Origin: Paucihalobacter sp036825875
GTDB lineage: Bacteria > Bacteroidota > Bacteroidia > Flavobacteriales > Flavobacteriaceae
NCBI RefSeq assembly: GCF_036825875.1
Contig: NZ_DAISXK010000008.1
Location: 31,276-95,275 of the forward strand
DNA length: 64,000 nt
Direction of reading: 5' to 3'
Shown: positions 1 through 7,903 of the stretch, one piece after another
How the letters are laid out: every line of letters begins with the position of its first letter
Numbering within the stretch: the first letter of the stretch is position 1
The notes under the pieces: model-generated
Told to the model about the DNA's origin: nothing
What the model saw: the letters and a program-made list of their open reading frames with translations, nothing else
Databases searched by the model: none
Position numbers and translations under genes: made by a program

Positions 1-1
1 A

Positions 2-550
2 GGTAAAAAGGCAGCCATCAGTAGATATGGTTCTGGTTCGCATTTAATGGCTTTTGTAAATGCCGAAAATAATGGTTGGGATATAAACACGGATTTACAA
101 TTTGAGGTAATAAAAAATCTCGATGGTGCTGTTGAAAGCCTTACTGAAGGTAAAGCGGACTATTTTATGTGGGAAAAATTTACAACCAAGCCTTTAGTTG
201 ATGACAATACCTTTAAACTGATTGAAAGTTGTCCAACCCCATGGCCATGTTTTGTGATAGCAGCAAGCAAAAATTTTATTGAAAATCAGAGTGGTTCGTT
301 GAAAATTATTTTACAAATCATAAATAATACGACGGTTGAGTTTAAATCCATTCCTAGTATAGATCAAACTTTAGCCAATCGATATCATCAAAAACTCATA
401 GATATACAAGAATGGTTGAGCCTTACCGAATGGTCACAAAAACAAATTACTCAAGATCAAATTTACAGAGTTCAAGATAAATTAAAGTCGTTAGGTCTAA
501 TTTCAGAGGAGAAGTCATACCAAGACTTTGTTCATACTTTTGCACTCTAG
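2..550 (+). CDS. Substrate-binding protein, type 2 periplasmic fold (5' end outside window)
   Basis: The reading frame is open to the left edge; codons before the first ATG at 47 read GKKAAISRYGSGSHLM, so the gene starts outside the window. The segment resembles the second half of ABC-type substrate-binding proteins of the NMT1/Ca3427-like type 2 periplasmic-binding fold, including the pattern EGKADYFMWE (a site-specific specificity loop) and a CPTPWPCFVIAAS strand. The C-terminal 60 residues are helical and lack any membrane segment. The ligand cannot be read from sequence. The gene ends with TAG at 548-550 and is followed by about 110 bases of AT-rich DNA. Family assignment is by recognition and is moderately sure. 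Confidence 0.7.
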   Translation, partial: GKKAAISRYGSGSHLMAFVNAENNGWDINTDLQFEVIKNLDGAVESLTEGKADYFMWEKFTTKPLVDDNTFKLIESCPTPWPCFVIAASKNFIENQSGSLKIILQIINNTTVEFKSIPSIDQTLANRYHQKLIDIQEWLSLTEWSQKQITQDQIYRVQDKLKSLGLISEEKSYQDFVHTFAL

Positions 551-659
551 ATTAAGAAATAAAACTGAAATTAACCGAAAAAAAGAGTTTTTAGTAGAAT
601 TTTTTTAAGAAATCATTAACTTTTTTTAAATATAAGTATCTACAATTCAACAATTTTAT

Positions 660-667
660 TACATTTG
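660..667 (+). promoter_or_regulatory. Candidate Bacteroidota -7 element
   Basis: TACATTTG matches the TAnnTTTG -7 consensus of Bacteroidota. I see no convincing TTG -33 box about 20 bases upstream. The element overlaps the TTG codon at 665, so the small gene downstream more likely starts at the ATG at 707. Confidence 0.35.
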
Positions 668-706
668 TTAACCCGAATTTCTGATAAGAACAAAATAATA
701 AAATTT

Positions 707-892
707 ATGGTCATAACAATTACTCTCATTTTATCGGTTCTAGTAGCCTTTAATTTCTTTTTATTAGCCTTTAGCTGCAACAAATCAAACGTAAAATCAG
801 TTTCAAAACCCCCAAAAGTTTTATTTTCAGAAAATCGTGTTACAACGACCAATCAATCTTATCAAGAGCAGCTTGCTCCAACAGGGAGTTAG
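707..892 (+). CDS. Small single-span membrane or lipoprotein-like protein, unknown function
   Basis: A 61-residue product starting at ATG 707: a hydrophobic stretch of about 20 residues (TLILSVLVAFNFFLLAFSC) followed by a basic, polar tail ending QLAPTGS. The Cys after the hydrophobic segment could be a lipidation site or simply the membrane boundary. The start was chosen because the alternative TTG at 665 lies in a -7-like box. The last 53 bases overlap the end of ung on the opposite strand, which is unusual. I do not recognise a characterised family. It might be a spurious ORF, although its membrane-anchor plus tail architecture looks real. Confidence 0.42.
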   Translation: MVITITLILSVLVAFNFFLLAFSCNKSNVKSVSKPPKVLFSENRVTTTNQSYQEQLAPTGS

Positions 893-1511
893 TCTTACTA
901 AAATGCTTATTGCCAAACCATAACCCTCTATTAGCACTTAATGGCGAAGGATGCCCCGAGGTTAAGATGTGATGGTTATTCACTTCAATTAAAGTCGCTT
1001 TTCGCTTAGCAAAATTCCCCCAGAGTAAAAAAACAATATTCTTTTTGTGTTCGCTTATCAATTTAATAACGGTATCGGTAAATTGCTCCCAACCTTTATT
1101 TTGATGACTTCCGGCGGCACTACTTCGCACCGTTAAAGTTGCGTTTAAAAGCAATACACCTTGTTTGGCCCAAGGTTCCAAATTTCCGGATTTCGGATAT
1201 GGAACATGTAGATCGCTCTCCAATTCTTTAAATATGTTTATCAAAGACGGTGGATGCGCGATGCCATCGTTTACAGAAAAACACAATCCGTTTGCTTGTC
1301 CCGCGCCGTGATAGGGATCTTGACCTATAATAACGACTTTAAGATTATCAAATTCACATTGTTCAAATGCATTGAAAATATGCGTCCCCTTCGGAAAGCA
1401 AGTATGATATTGGTATTCAGTTTTTACAAATTCTACAAGCTGCAGAAAATACGGTTTGGTAAATTCGTCTTTGATATAGGGTTGCCACGATACATTGATG
1501 TTGACCTTCAT
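840..1511 (-). CDS. ung: Uracil-DNA glycosylase, family 1
   Basis: Excises uracil from DNA in base excision repair in the cytoplasm. The 223-residue protein carries the water-activating loop GQDPYHG (residues 63-69, with the catalytic Asp) and the minor-groove intercalation loop HPSPLSA (187-193), plus the LLWG strand, and has the standard length of family 1 enzymes (about 220-230). I chose the ATG at 1511 because it gives the usual N-terminus; an upstream in-frame ATG at 1550 would add 13 unconserved hydrophobic residues. The gene lies opposite the small ORF at 707-892 and overlaps its end. It is divergent from the MutS2-like gene, and the two share a 108-base intergenic region. Confidence 0.96.
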   Translation of the reverse strand: MKVNINVSWQPYIKDEFTKPYFLQLVEFVKTEYQYHTCFPKGTHIFNAFEQCEFDNLKVVIIGQDPYHGAGQANGLCFSVNDGIAHPPSLINIFKELESDLHVPYPKSGNLEPWAKQGVLLLNATLTVRSSAAGSHQNKGWEQFTDTVIKLISEHKKNIVFLLWGNFAKRKATLIEVNNHHILTSGHPSPLSANRGLWFGNKHFSKTNSLLEQAALDKIDWSL

Positions 1512-1587
1512 ATTGTTCTTAAAATTCAAAAATAATAATACTGTTAACACAATTACTAATTACAACATGAATTTATGTTCTATTGCC

Positions 1588-1595
1588 TAAATTTG
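1588..1595 (+). promoter_or_regulatory. Candidate -7 element of the MutS2-like gene
   Basis: TAAATTTG fits TAnnTTTG and ends 24 bases before the ATG at 1620, so transcription would begin about 18 bases upstream of the gene. No clear TTG -33 box is visible. Confidence 0.4.
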
Positions 1596-1619
1596 TAAAA
1601 AAATGCTTTTTATTAAACC

Positions 1620-3785
1620 ATGATTAACATCCATTCAAAAACGCTTGAAGACATTGAGTTTCATACCGTACTCAATCAAGTTTCCGAGTATAGTATAACA
1701 TCTTTAGGTAAGGCAGAAGTTTTAGGTATTGAACCTATTTCCGATATAAATTTATTAGAGCAATCACTACTTCTCACGAACGAATATCTAGCTTCATTTG
1801 CCAATGATAATCGCATTCCAAACCACGGGTTTGAACCAATTTCTCACGAAATAAAACTCTTAAATATTGAAAACTCATTTTTAGAAACCCAGAGTTTTAG
1901 AAAAATATCGGCCATTTCAGAAACATCAAATACCTTAATTAAATTCCTTGAAAAATTTAAAGACTACTACCCTAACCTTTTTGAATTTTCTCAAAGTGTT
2001 GAAGTTACAAAGGAAATTATAACCGAAATTGACGCGATTATAGATAAATACGGTGATGTGAAGGACCGTGCCTCGGATACCCTATATCAATTGCGTCGCG
2101 CTGCCAATAGCATTAAAGGAAAAATTAATCAGAGTTTTAATGTAGCGCTTACTACAAGCAATGCCAGTGATTATTTAGATGAAATAAAAGAAAGTGTGGT
2201 TGACAACCGTCGTGTTTTAGCCGTGAAATCTATGCATCGTCGCAAAGTGAAAGGCAGTATTATGGGCAATAGCAAAACGGGAAGCATTGTTTACATCGAA
2301 CCTGAAGCAACTTTTAGATATACAAGAGAACTTCAAAATTTGGAGTATGACATTAAAGAAGAAATAGAGCGGATTTTAAAACAATTAACCAATTTTTTAA
2401 GACCGTTTATTGCACTTCTTAAGGATTATCAAACTTTTCTAACAAGTATCGATACAATTTATAGCAAGGCTAAATATGCTAATAGTATCAATGCTGTTTT
2501 GCCAGAACGCAATCAGCATATGGAATTGTCGCTTATAGATGCCTATCACCCTTTATTGTTAGTTTCTAATAAAAAGCAAAATCAAAAAACCTATCCACAA
2601 TCTATTAAGCTACATGAAGAAAATAGAATTATTGTAATTTCTGGACCAAATGCTGGTGGTAAAAGCATTACTTTAAAAACGGTTGGTTTGTTGCAGGTGA
2701 TGCTTCAAAGTGGTTTACTTATTCCGGTGCATGAACGTAGTAACGTTTGTTTTTTTGAAAGAATTCTCACGGACATAGGCGATAACCAATCTATTGAAAA
2801 TCATTTGAGTACTTATAGTTACCGACTCAAACAAATGAATTATTTTTTGAAAAAATGCAACGACAAAACCTTGTTTTTAATTGACGAATTTGGCACGGGA
2901 AGCGACCCAGAACTAGGTGGCGCTTTGGCTGAAACTTTTTTAGAAGAGTTTTACCATCGCAATGCCTACGGAATTATCACAACCCACTATTCCAATCTAA
3001 AAGTACTAGCGAATGAATTGCCTGCCATGTTGAATGCCAATATGATGTTTGACGAGAAAAGTCTGGAGCCCATTTACAAGCTCGCCTTAGGTCAAGCTGG
3101 CAGTTCTTTCACTTTTGAAGTGGCTCAAAAAAACGGGATTCCTTTTAGTTTGGTAAATCGTGCCAAAAAGAAAATCGAGCGCGGTAAAGTGCGTTTTGAT
3201 GCCACCATAGCCAAGCTTCAGAAAGAACGCAGTAAGCTTGAAAAAACTGAGCAATCTCTCAAGGAAAACGAACGAAAAAAGCAAATTGAAGCCGATAAGC
3301 TGGAGGAAACTAATATAAAGATTCAAAAAAAATTGGAGAGTTACCAAGAACTTTATGACAGCAACCAACGGCTCATTTATCTTGGTCAAAAATTTAATGA
3401 TATTGCAGATAAGTTTTTTAACAACAAACGCAAACGCGAATTGATGGACGATTTGTTTAAATTGGTTCAAGTTGAAAATTCAAAGCGAGAAAAAATTTCT
3501 GTCAAACAACGGCAAGTACAAAAGGATAAAGAAACCATTGTTAAACGTGAAGCGGAACAAAAGGTAGACCTTATACGCAAACAGAAAAAAGAGGCTAAAA
3601 TTAAATTAGCAAATAAACCAGAGCCACCAAAACCTGTTTTAAAAGTAGGCGATCGTGTACGTATGCATGACGGAAAAGCGGTTGGCAGCATAGACACTAT
3701 TGAAAAAAATAAGGCTATAGTAAATTATGGTATGTTTACAACCAATGTAAATCTTGAATTATTAGAACTAGTGGTAAAAAGTTAG
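1620..3785 (+). CDS. MutS2-like DNA-binding ATPase without Smr domain
   Basis: Member of the MutS2 branch of the MutS family, which binds branched DNA or collided ribosomes rather than mismatches. The N-terminal part carries a MutS core (helical lever region about 130-290). Next comes the ATPase with Walker A GPNAGGKS (about 342-349) and Walker B LFLIDEFGTGSDP (about 419-431), then a long charged coiled coil (about 520-670) and a small KOW/SH3-like tail with VGDRVRMHDGKAVGSI. At 721 residues it is shorter than canonical MutS2 (about 780) because the C-terminal Smr nuclease domain is missing; the protein ends right after the SH3-like segment. The next gene begins one base after the stop, so they are probably co-transcribed. 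The absence of Smr seems to be common in flavobacterial homologues, as far as I recall. Confidence 0.92.
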   Translation: MINIHSKTLEDIEFHTVLNQVSEYSITSLGKAEVLGIEPISDINLLEQSLLLTNEYLASFANDNRIPNHGFEPISHEIKLLNIENSFLETQSFRKISAISETSNTLIKFLEKFKDYYPNLFEFSQSVEVTKEIITEIDAIIDKYGDVKDRASDTLYQLRRAANSIKGKINQSFNVALTTSNASDYLDEIKESVVDNRRVLAVKSMHRRKVKGSIMGNSKTGSIVYIEPEATFRYTRELQNLEYDIKEEIERILKQLTNFLRPFIALLKDYQTFLTSIDTIYSKAKYANSINAVLPERNQHMELSLIDAYHPLLLVSNKKQNQKTYPQSIKLHEENRIIVISGPNAGGKSITLKTVGLLQVMLQSGLLIPVHERSNVCFFERILTDIGDNQSIENHLSTYSYRLKQMNYFLKKCNDKTLFLIDEFGTGSDPELGGALAETFLEEFYHRNAYGIITTHYSNLKVLANELPAMLNANMMFDEKSLEPIYKLALGQAGSSFTFEVAQKNGIPFSLVNRAKKKIERGKVRFDATIAKLQKERSKLEKTEQSLKENERKKQIEADKLEETNIKIQKKLESYQELYDSNQRLIYLGQKFNDIADKFFNNKRKRELMDDLFKLVQVENSKREKISVKQRQVQKDKETIVKREAEQKVDLIRKQKKEAKIKLANKPEPPKPVLKVGDRVRMHDGKAVGSIDTIEKNKAIVNYGMFTTNVNLELLELVVKS

Positions 3786-3786
3786 A

Positions 3787-4203
3787 ATGGCATATATTCC
3801 AAAACATAAAAATCTTATATTATTTGACGGTGTTTGCAACCTCTGTAATAACAGTGTGCAGTTTGTAATTAAACGCGATAAAAAGAATAAGTTTCTTTTC
3901 ACGGCCTTACAAGGAGAAACGGCCACAGCTGTTTTAAAAGAATTTAGAATTGACAACAGTAAAATAGACTCCATCATATTGTATGAGCCAGCTAGAGGTG
4001 TTTCTTTAAAATCAACTGCCGCTTTGAAAATTGCGTCCAAAATGGGTTTTCCTATAAATTTATTGGCTGTGTTTTTAATTGTTCCAGCGTTTATTCGAAA
4101 TTGGGTGTATGATTATATAGCGAAAAATCGTTACCAATGGTATGGCAAACAAGACAATTGTATGATACCTACCCCGGAATTAAAAGAAAAGTTTCTTCCA
4201 TAA
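3787..4203 (+). CDS. DCC-family thiol-disulfide oxidoreductase-like protein (DUF393)
   Basis: 138 residues with the defining N-terminal FDGVCNLCNN motif (DxxCxxC, about residues 14-20), followed by the conserved strand/helix pattern of the DCC (DUF393, YuxK-like) family. The two cysteines suggest redox activity, but the substrate is unknown. No signal peptide is visible, so it is probably cytoplasmic. It is separated from the MutS2-like gene by one base and followed directly by a strong hairpin terminator, so the two form a two-gene operon. Confidence 0.85.
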   Translation: MAYIPKHKNLILFDGVCNLCNNSVQFVIKRDKKNKFLFTALQGETATAVLKEFRIDNSKIDSIILYEPARGVSLKSTAALKIASKMGFPINLLAVFLIVPAFIRNWVYDYIAKNRYQWYGKQDNCMIPTPELKEKFLP

Positions 4204-4230
4204 AAAAAGCCCTCGAGTAAAGGGCTTTTT
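4204..4230 (+). terminator. Intrinsic terminator of the mutS2-like/DCC operon
   Basis: A perfect 10-bp stem (AAAAAGCCCT with AGGGCTTTTT), a 7-base loop, and a T tract. It begins one base after the stop codon of the DCC gene. The A/T ends make it potentially bidirectional. Confidence 0.9.
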
Positions 4231-4288
4231 CTAATTTAACAACTAACTTAAAAACTAATTTAACCTATTCAAAATAAAAATTTGTTGA

Positions 4289-4311
4289 AATATTATTGAG
4301 GGAATAATATT
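4289..4311. repeat. Perfect AT-rich inverted repeat in a convergent gap
   Basis: Nine-base arms AATATTATT and AATAATATT around GAGGG. It lies in the 248-base gap (4231-4478) between convergent genes. No ORF, RNA gene or other signal is visible in that gap. Function unknown; chance is possible in such AT-rich DNA. Confidence 0.4.
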
Positions 4312-4478
4312 GATTAATAGCACATTATATTGATATTGTAAATGTACTTCAAGTGTTTAATTTGAAAGCAAGATTCTCGATATATGGCGCTAAATAATTG
4401 TTGAATAAAATCCTTATGCAGAATTCTTCTATAAAATGCACTCATTAATGGGTTGTATAACAACTTAATGTAACTATT

Positions 4479-5639
4479 TTATTTCAAGCTTTTCAAAATA
4501 AACTCCAAATTATTGTTGGCGTTATCATTTGTAAAATAAGCATCGGTATAATGTTTAGGCTTAATAGCTAGACCTAGGGTTTGTAGTTTCTTGATAGTTT
4601 CCAAATATTCTATTGAAGACTTGCCTGTTAGTAATAATCCCAAATCACCACCATTTTTGGCATAATTATATACAGTAGTTAAACCAGATAAATATAAGTG
4701 GTCTTTGGTAAAACCGCCACCGCGATGCACCCGAAGCGTAATGCCAAAAGCCTTATCTTTATTTAGCTTATGCTGACTATAAAGCAAATCGAAAGTATCA
4801 GCGAAAGTAAATCCTTTGTGTAAACTGTCAACAGCAATTACGCGGTACGACAATTCTTTTAATCGTTCAATGGTTAAGCAACCGCTCATAAATTCGGAAT
4901 AGACTGCTAAGCCTTCTTGCGTTTCTACATTATTCGGAAAGCCGTTCGCAAATATTTTTAAAGGCTGCTCAAAAGCATTAAAGGTTGTTACTAAGTGAAC
5001 ACCAATTTCATGATTGGCCAAAACCTTGAGTTGGTTTTTGCTAAACTTATGATTTTTTCGTAATACCAGCATTTTTGAATTACTCAATACCATAGCGGCG
5101 GCTGATAGGTTATTTGATAATTTTACCGTGTAATTGAAATCGTATCGCTCGGAAAAATCCTCAAAATAAGCCTTTGCATCGTACACATTATATAGAGGCA
5201 GTAAATCTTCATCAAATTCAGAATCACTAAAGCGCAGTATAAAATTAGCGTTGTCAATACTGCGTTGGGTTGGCGAACCAAAGCTTTTTAAGCTGTTGTA
5301 ATAAAATTTTCGTCCTTGGCCAATGGTTTGAATGCACTCAACTAAACCAGAATATTCGTAAATAATGTCTTCGTAAAGCTGTTTAATGTCTTCATCCTGA
5401 ATGCGCTCAAGTCGCTGCGAAAAAAACAATCGGTGTAATTTGTACCCATTGAATTTGATTTTCGGGTATTTAAGTTTTGGTTCGTAGGTATATTTTGAAC
5501 TGAAAAATTGCTTTTTTTCGCTTTCAATATTTTGCGGATTGATATAATTAAGCAATTCAATATTTTTAACCAATCGGTTGAGATTGGCATCGATTTCAAA
5601 TAAGTGTTGAAATTCGTCGGTAGTTTTTATTTGAGACAT
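4479..5639 (-). CDS. QEGLA-motif metallopeptidase-like protein (DUF1704/MATCAP fold)
   Basis: 386 residues matching the family named flavohemoglobin expression-modulating QEGLA motif protein. A zinc-type HEIGVH motif (residues 210-215, HExxxH) is followed by QEGLAVYSE (241-249), whose Glu would be the third metal ligand. This family (DUF1704) is homologous to eukaryotic MATCAP enzymes, which cleave the C-terminal tyrosine of tubulin. The bacterial substrate is not known. No signal peptide, so probably cytoplasmic. It is the last gene of a tight minus-strand cluster and lies 5 bases downstream of the N-formylglutamate amidohydrolase-like gene. Membership in the family is sure; catalytic activity is inferred from the intact motif. 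Confidence 0.9.
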   Translation of the reverse strand: MSQIKTTDEFQHLFEIDANLNRLVKNIELLNYINPQNIESEKKQFFSSKYTYEPKLKYPKIKFNGYKLHRLFFSQRLERIQDEDIKQLYEDIIYEYSGLVECIQTIGQGRKFYYNSLKSFGSPTQRSIDNANFILRFSDSEFDEDLLPLYNVYDAKAYFEDFSERYDFNYTVKLSNNLSAAAMVLSNSKMLVLRKNHKFSKNQLKVLANHEIGVHLVTTFNAFEQPLKIFANGFPNNVETQEGLAVYSEFMSGCLTIERLKELSYRVIAVDSLHKGFTFADTFDLLYSQHKLNKDKAFGITLRVHRGGGFTKDHLYLSGLTTVYNYAKNGGDLGLLLTGKSSIEYLETIKKLQTLGLAIKPKHYTDAYFTNDNANNNLEFILKSLK

Positions 5640-5644
5640 TTTAT

Positions 5645-6478
5645 TTAATTACTAAAAGCCTTTATAAATTCTTTGGCGTGTTTTGGAATTCTATTTTTCA
5701 GTTCATTTCGCACAGCGGCTACAACTTCTGGATAAATAATTTGTTGGTATTCATCACAATACACTTTTGCGATTTCGGTTGCCAAAACTAAGGTATTTTC
5801 AAAATTAAAACTTATATGTTTTAAAAAATATCCATTGCCACAAAAGGTGTCGTTAATTTTAGCCGTCTGTTGAATATTATTTGGTAGTTTAATTTCGGAT
5901 AGACTTTTCCGCCATAATTCAACTTGATTGCCAAATTTATCGTTGTTGATATTTGTGGTACCTAAATTCCATGTTGGCACTTCCCTATCCCAACGTTGCC
6001 AATTATAACTGTGCATATCATATACTACGCAATGTTTGAACTGGTGTTCTAATTGGTTTAATAGTGCATCCACTACATTGTAGAAATTTTGATGTTTTGT
6101 AATACTTCGTTGTTTTTGTTCTTTAGATAGCGGTGTTTTCCAAAGTTGTTTTCCCCATGCTGTAATAAAAACCGCTTCTTCAGGTGTTCTATTTAAATCG
6201 TATTCAAATCGTGAATCCATAGAAGCCAACACAATTGGTTGGGTATCTATCATGCGTTTGGTTTCGGGGTCTTCTTCGTACCAACGATCGTATTCGGTGT
6301 GCAAACAAGCTTCCCACAGTTCTTTTCTAAACTGATGGCCATCATGAATGGCAGCACATAAGTAAGGAACGTAAGTATCAATTTTTAAAGTGAAGCTATA
6401 ATCGTTAGATACTGCATAAAAAGTTTTAGCTTTATCAATTTTGGAAATAATTTCGTCAACAGATAGTTTTTGCATCAT
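5645..6478 (-). CDS. N-formylglutamate amidohydrolase-like enzyme
   Basis: 277 residues of the FGase family (zinc amidohydrolases that release formate from N-formylglutamate or act on related N-acyl amino acids). Visible motifs are IHDGHQFR (44-51), EEDPETK (68-74), DSRFEYDLNR (88-97) and VYDMHSYN (152-159), which supply the likely metal and substrate residues. The gene abuts the small upstream gene (stop at 6479, start at 6478) and sits 5 bases before the QEGLA gene, so it is part of a translationally tight operon. There are no histidine-degradation (hut) genes beside it. A role in ordinary histidine catabolism is therefore unsupported; deacylation or hydrolysis of the cluster's own amide product is an alternative. 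Confidence 0.88.
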   Translation of the reverse strand: MMQKLSVDEIISKIDKAKTFYAVSNDYSFTLKIDTYVPYLCAAIHDGHQFRKELWEACLHTEYDRWYEEDPETKRMIDTQPIVLASMDSRFEYDLNRTPEEAVFITAWGKQLWKTPLSKEQKQRSITKHQNFYNVVDALLNQLEHQFKHCVVYDMHSYNWQRWDREVPTWNLGTTNINNDKFGNQVELWRKSLSEIKLPNNIQQTAKINDTFCGNGYFLKHISFNFENTLVLATEIAKVYCDEYQQIIYPEVVAAVRNELKNRIPKHAKEFIKAFSN

Positions 6479-6799
6479 CTATTTTAAAATTTTTTTCAAA
6501 AACAACATCATGTTGCGCTCAAGAATATTATAATCGTGATCAGCTTGAAACATCTGTTTGATTTCAAGCAGTAATGTATCAATTTGTTTAGAAGTAAAAT
6601 TGTAATGATCTAATCCTTTTTGAATTTTCTCTAAGCATTGATAATCATTATCTGACTTAAATTCGTCATGAATCTTCTGGAAAGTTTGCATGTTTACCTT
6701 TGAAATGATCGCATTGCGTTCCTCATTCGATTCATTAAAATCTGAATGCGCCGCAAATAGAAGTATATAAGCTATTAACTCGTTTTTTGTCCAATGCAT
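6479..6799 (-). CDS. Small all-helical TerB-like protein
   Basis: 106 residues, entirely helical, with an N-terminal helix carrying AYILLFAAHSDFNESNEER and a C-terminal helix ILERNMMLFLKKIL. The hydrophobic pattern with acidic residues after the first helix resembles the TerB/TerB-like helical-bundle domain, which often binds metal or partners. It is an inference from the pattern, not a firm match. It sits between the ATP-grasp gene (12 bases away) and the amidohydrolase gene (0 bases), so it probably serves the same pathway, for example as a carrier, substrate or regulator of the ligase/peptidase pair. Confidence 0.75.
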   Translation of the reverse strand: MHWTKNELIAYILLFAAHSDFNESNEERNAIISKVNMQTFQKIHDEFKSDNDYQCLEKIQKGLDHYNFTSKQIDTLLLEIKQMFQADHDYNILERNMMLFLKKILK

Positions 6800-6811
6800 G
6801 ATTAAGAATTT

Positions 6812-7849
6812 TTAAGCGTCTTCAACAGTTTTTCTCAGTCTGGCACGACGGTCGAATTTTTGAAGCTTGTCCAGAACTTTGCTTTCAACAAAATCTATAA
6901 CACGTTCTTCAACTTTCACCTTTGGTTTATAAACCTTATTAATATAAGTTATACCGCCCGGTGACATCACATTTACTTCAACTAATTTACCTCCAATAAC
7001 GTCGATACCCACAAAGTATAAACCGTCTTTCACTAATTTAGGACCTATTTGTTTACATAAGTCCTTCTCTTCCTTAGATAAAACGTGTTTGGCAATGCTT
7101 CCGCCAGCCGATACATTTGACCTATGATCATCATTGCCTGGAATACGTCGCATAGCACCAATCGGTTCGCCGTTTAGAAGAAGAATTCGAACATCTCCTT
7201 GATCGGCACCTTCAATATAATCTTGTAAAATGACGTAGTTGGAAGAGCCATCAGAATTTGAGATATAAAAATCTAGTAGCGAATTGATATTACTCATCGC
7301 CGATTTCTCAATTAAAATTACACCTGAACCACCATAGCCATTAAGTGGTTTCAGAATCATTTTGTCTGCTTTAGAATCTCTAATTTGCTTGATCAGATAC
7401 TTTTTGTTTTTGGAGACATGAGTATTCGGAATAATATTGCTGTGTGCATCGCCAAAAGCAGCGGTATATAGCTTGTTATTGGCTTCACGCATACCTTCCA
7501 AGGAGTTTACAATAAATACATCGTCTTTTACAGAATCTAAAAAATTAAGCATAATAGGATCTAACGGTGGATTGGCTCTAAAGAAAATAGCATCAAAACC
7601 AGCCAATGGTAGCATTTCTTCGCGCAGAGTAACTTTATTATAGAATGTTTTTAGTCCGCTTGGCACCTTATCCATTCTTGTGATAACATTACAAAATGCA
7701 TTGGTAACACTATCTCTAATCGTAAGATTGGCAGGCGTACACATGGCAACACCATGATCACGTCTAACACATTCTTTAATAAGTGCTAAACTGGTATCAT
7801 TTTCTGCATCGATTGTGTCCCAAGGATACATTATAAAACAAATATTCAT
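6812..7849 (-). CDS. GshB-like ATP-grasp amide ligase
   Basis: 345 residues, collinear with prokaryotic glutathione synthetase (GshB). It has an N-terminal Rossmann-like part with VNSLEGMREANNKLYTA (114-130). The ATP-grasp follows, with KPLNGYGGSGV (167-177, nucleotide-binding Lys and glycine loop), a GDVRILLLNGEPIGAMRR strand (218-235) and metal-binding GKLVEVNVMSPGG (287-299). It lacks a partner gshA nearby, and the window contains bshA for bacillithiol. The ligated acid and amine may therefore differ from gamma-Glu-Cys and Gly. It is the first gene of the four-gene cluster and lies 54 bases from the symporter upstream. Database pipelines would label it glutathione synthase; I keep the looser name. 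Confidence 0.85.
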   Translation of the reverse strand: MNICFIMYPWDTIDAENDTSLALIKECVRRDHGVAMCTPANLTIRDSVTNAFCNVITRMDKVPSGLKTFYNKVTLREEMLPLAGFDAIFFRANPPLDPIMLNFLDSVKDDVFIVNSLEGMREANNKLYTAAFGDAHSNIIPNTHVSKNKKYLIKQIRDSKADKMILKPLNGYGGSGVILIEKSAMSNINSLLDFYISNSDGSSNYVILQDYIEGADQGDVRILLLNGEPIGAMRRIPGNDDHRSNVSAGGSIAKHVLSKEEKDLCKQIGPKLVKDGLYFVGIDVIGGKLVEVNVMSPGGITYINKVYKPKVKVEERVIDFVESKVLDKLQKFDRRARLRKTVEDA

Positions 7850-7903
7850 CTGATTAATTTTAATTCGTTTAAATATAAAATAAATATGTTAACAATGAAG
7901 AAT

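Noticed and set aside
640..852. Minus-strand ORF opposite the small membrane gene
   Set aside because: Looks like an antisense shadow: no motifs and poor composition.
4289..4311. Second terminator for the minus-strand QEGLA gene
   Set aside because: The stem is all A/T and lacks a T run in the right orientation, so it is kept as an unexplained repeat.
6812..7849. Glutathione synthetase as a firm function for the GshB-like gene
   Set aside because: The fold fits, but no gshA is present nearby and bshA indicates bacillithiol. I kept a general ATP-grasp ligase call.
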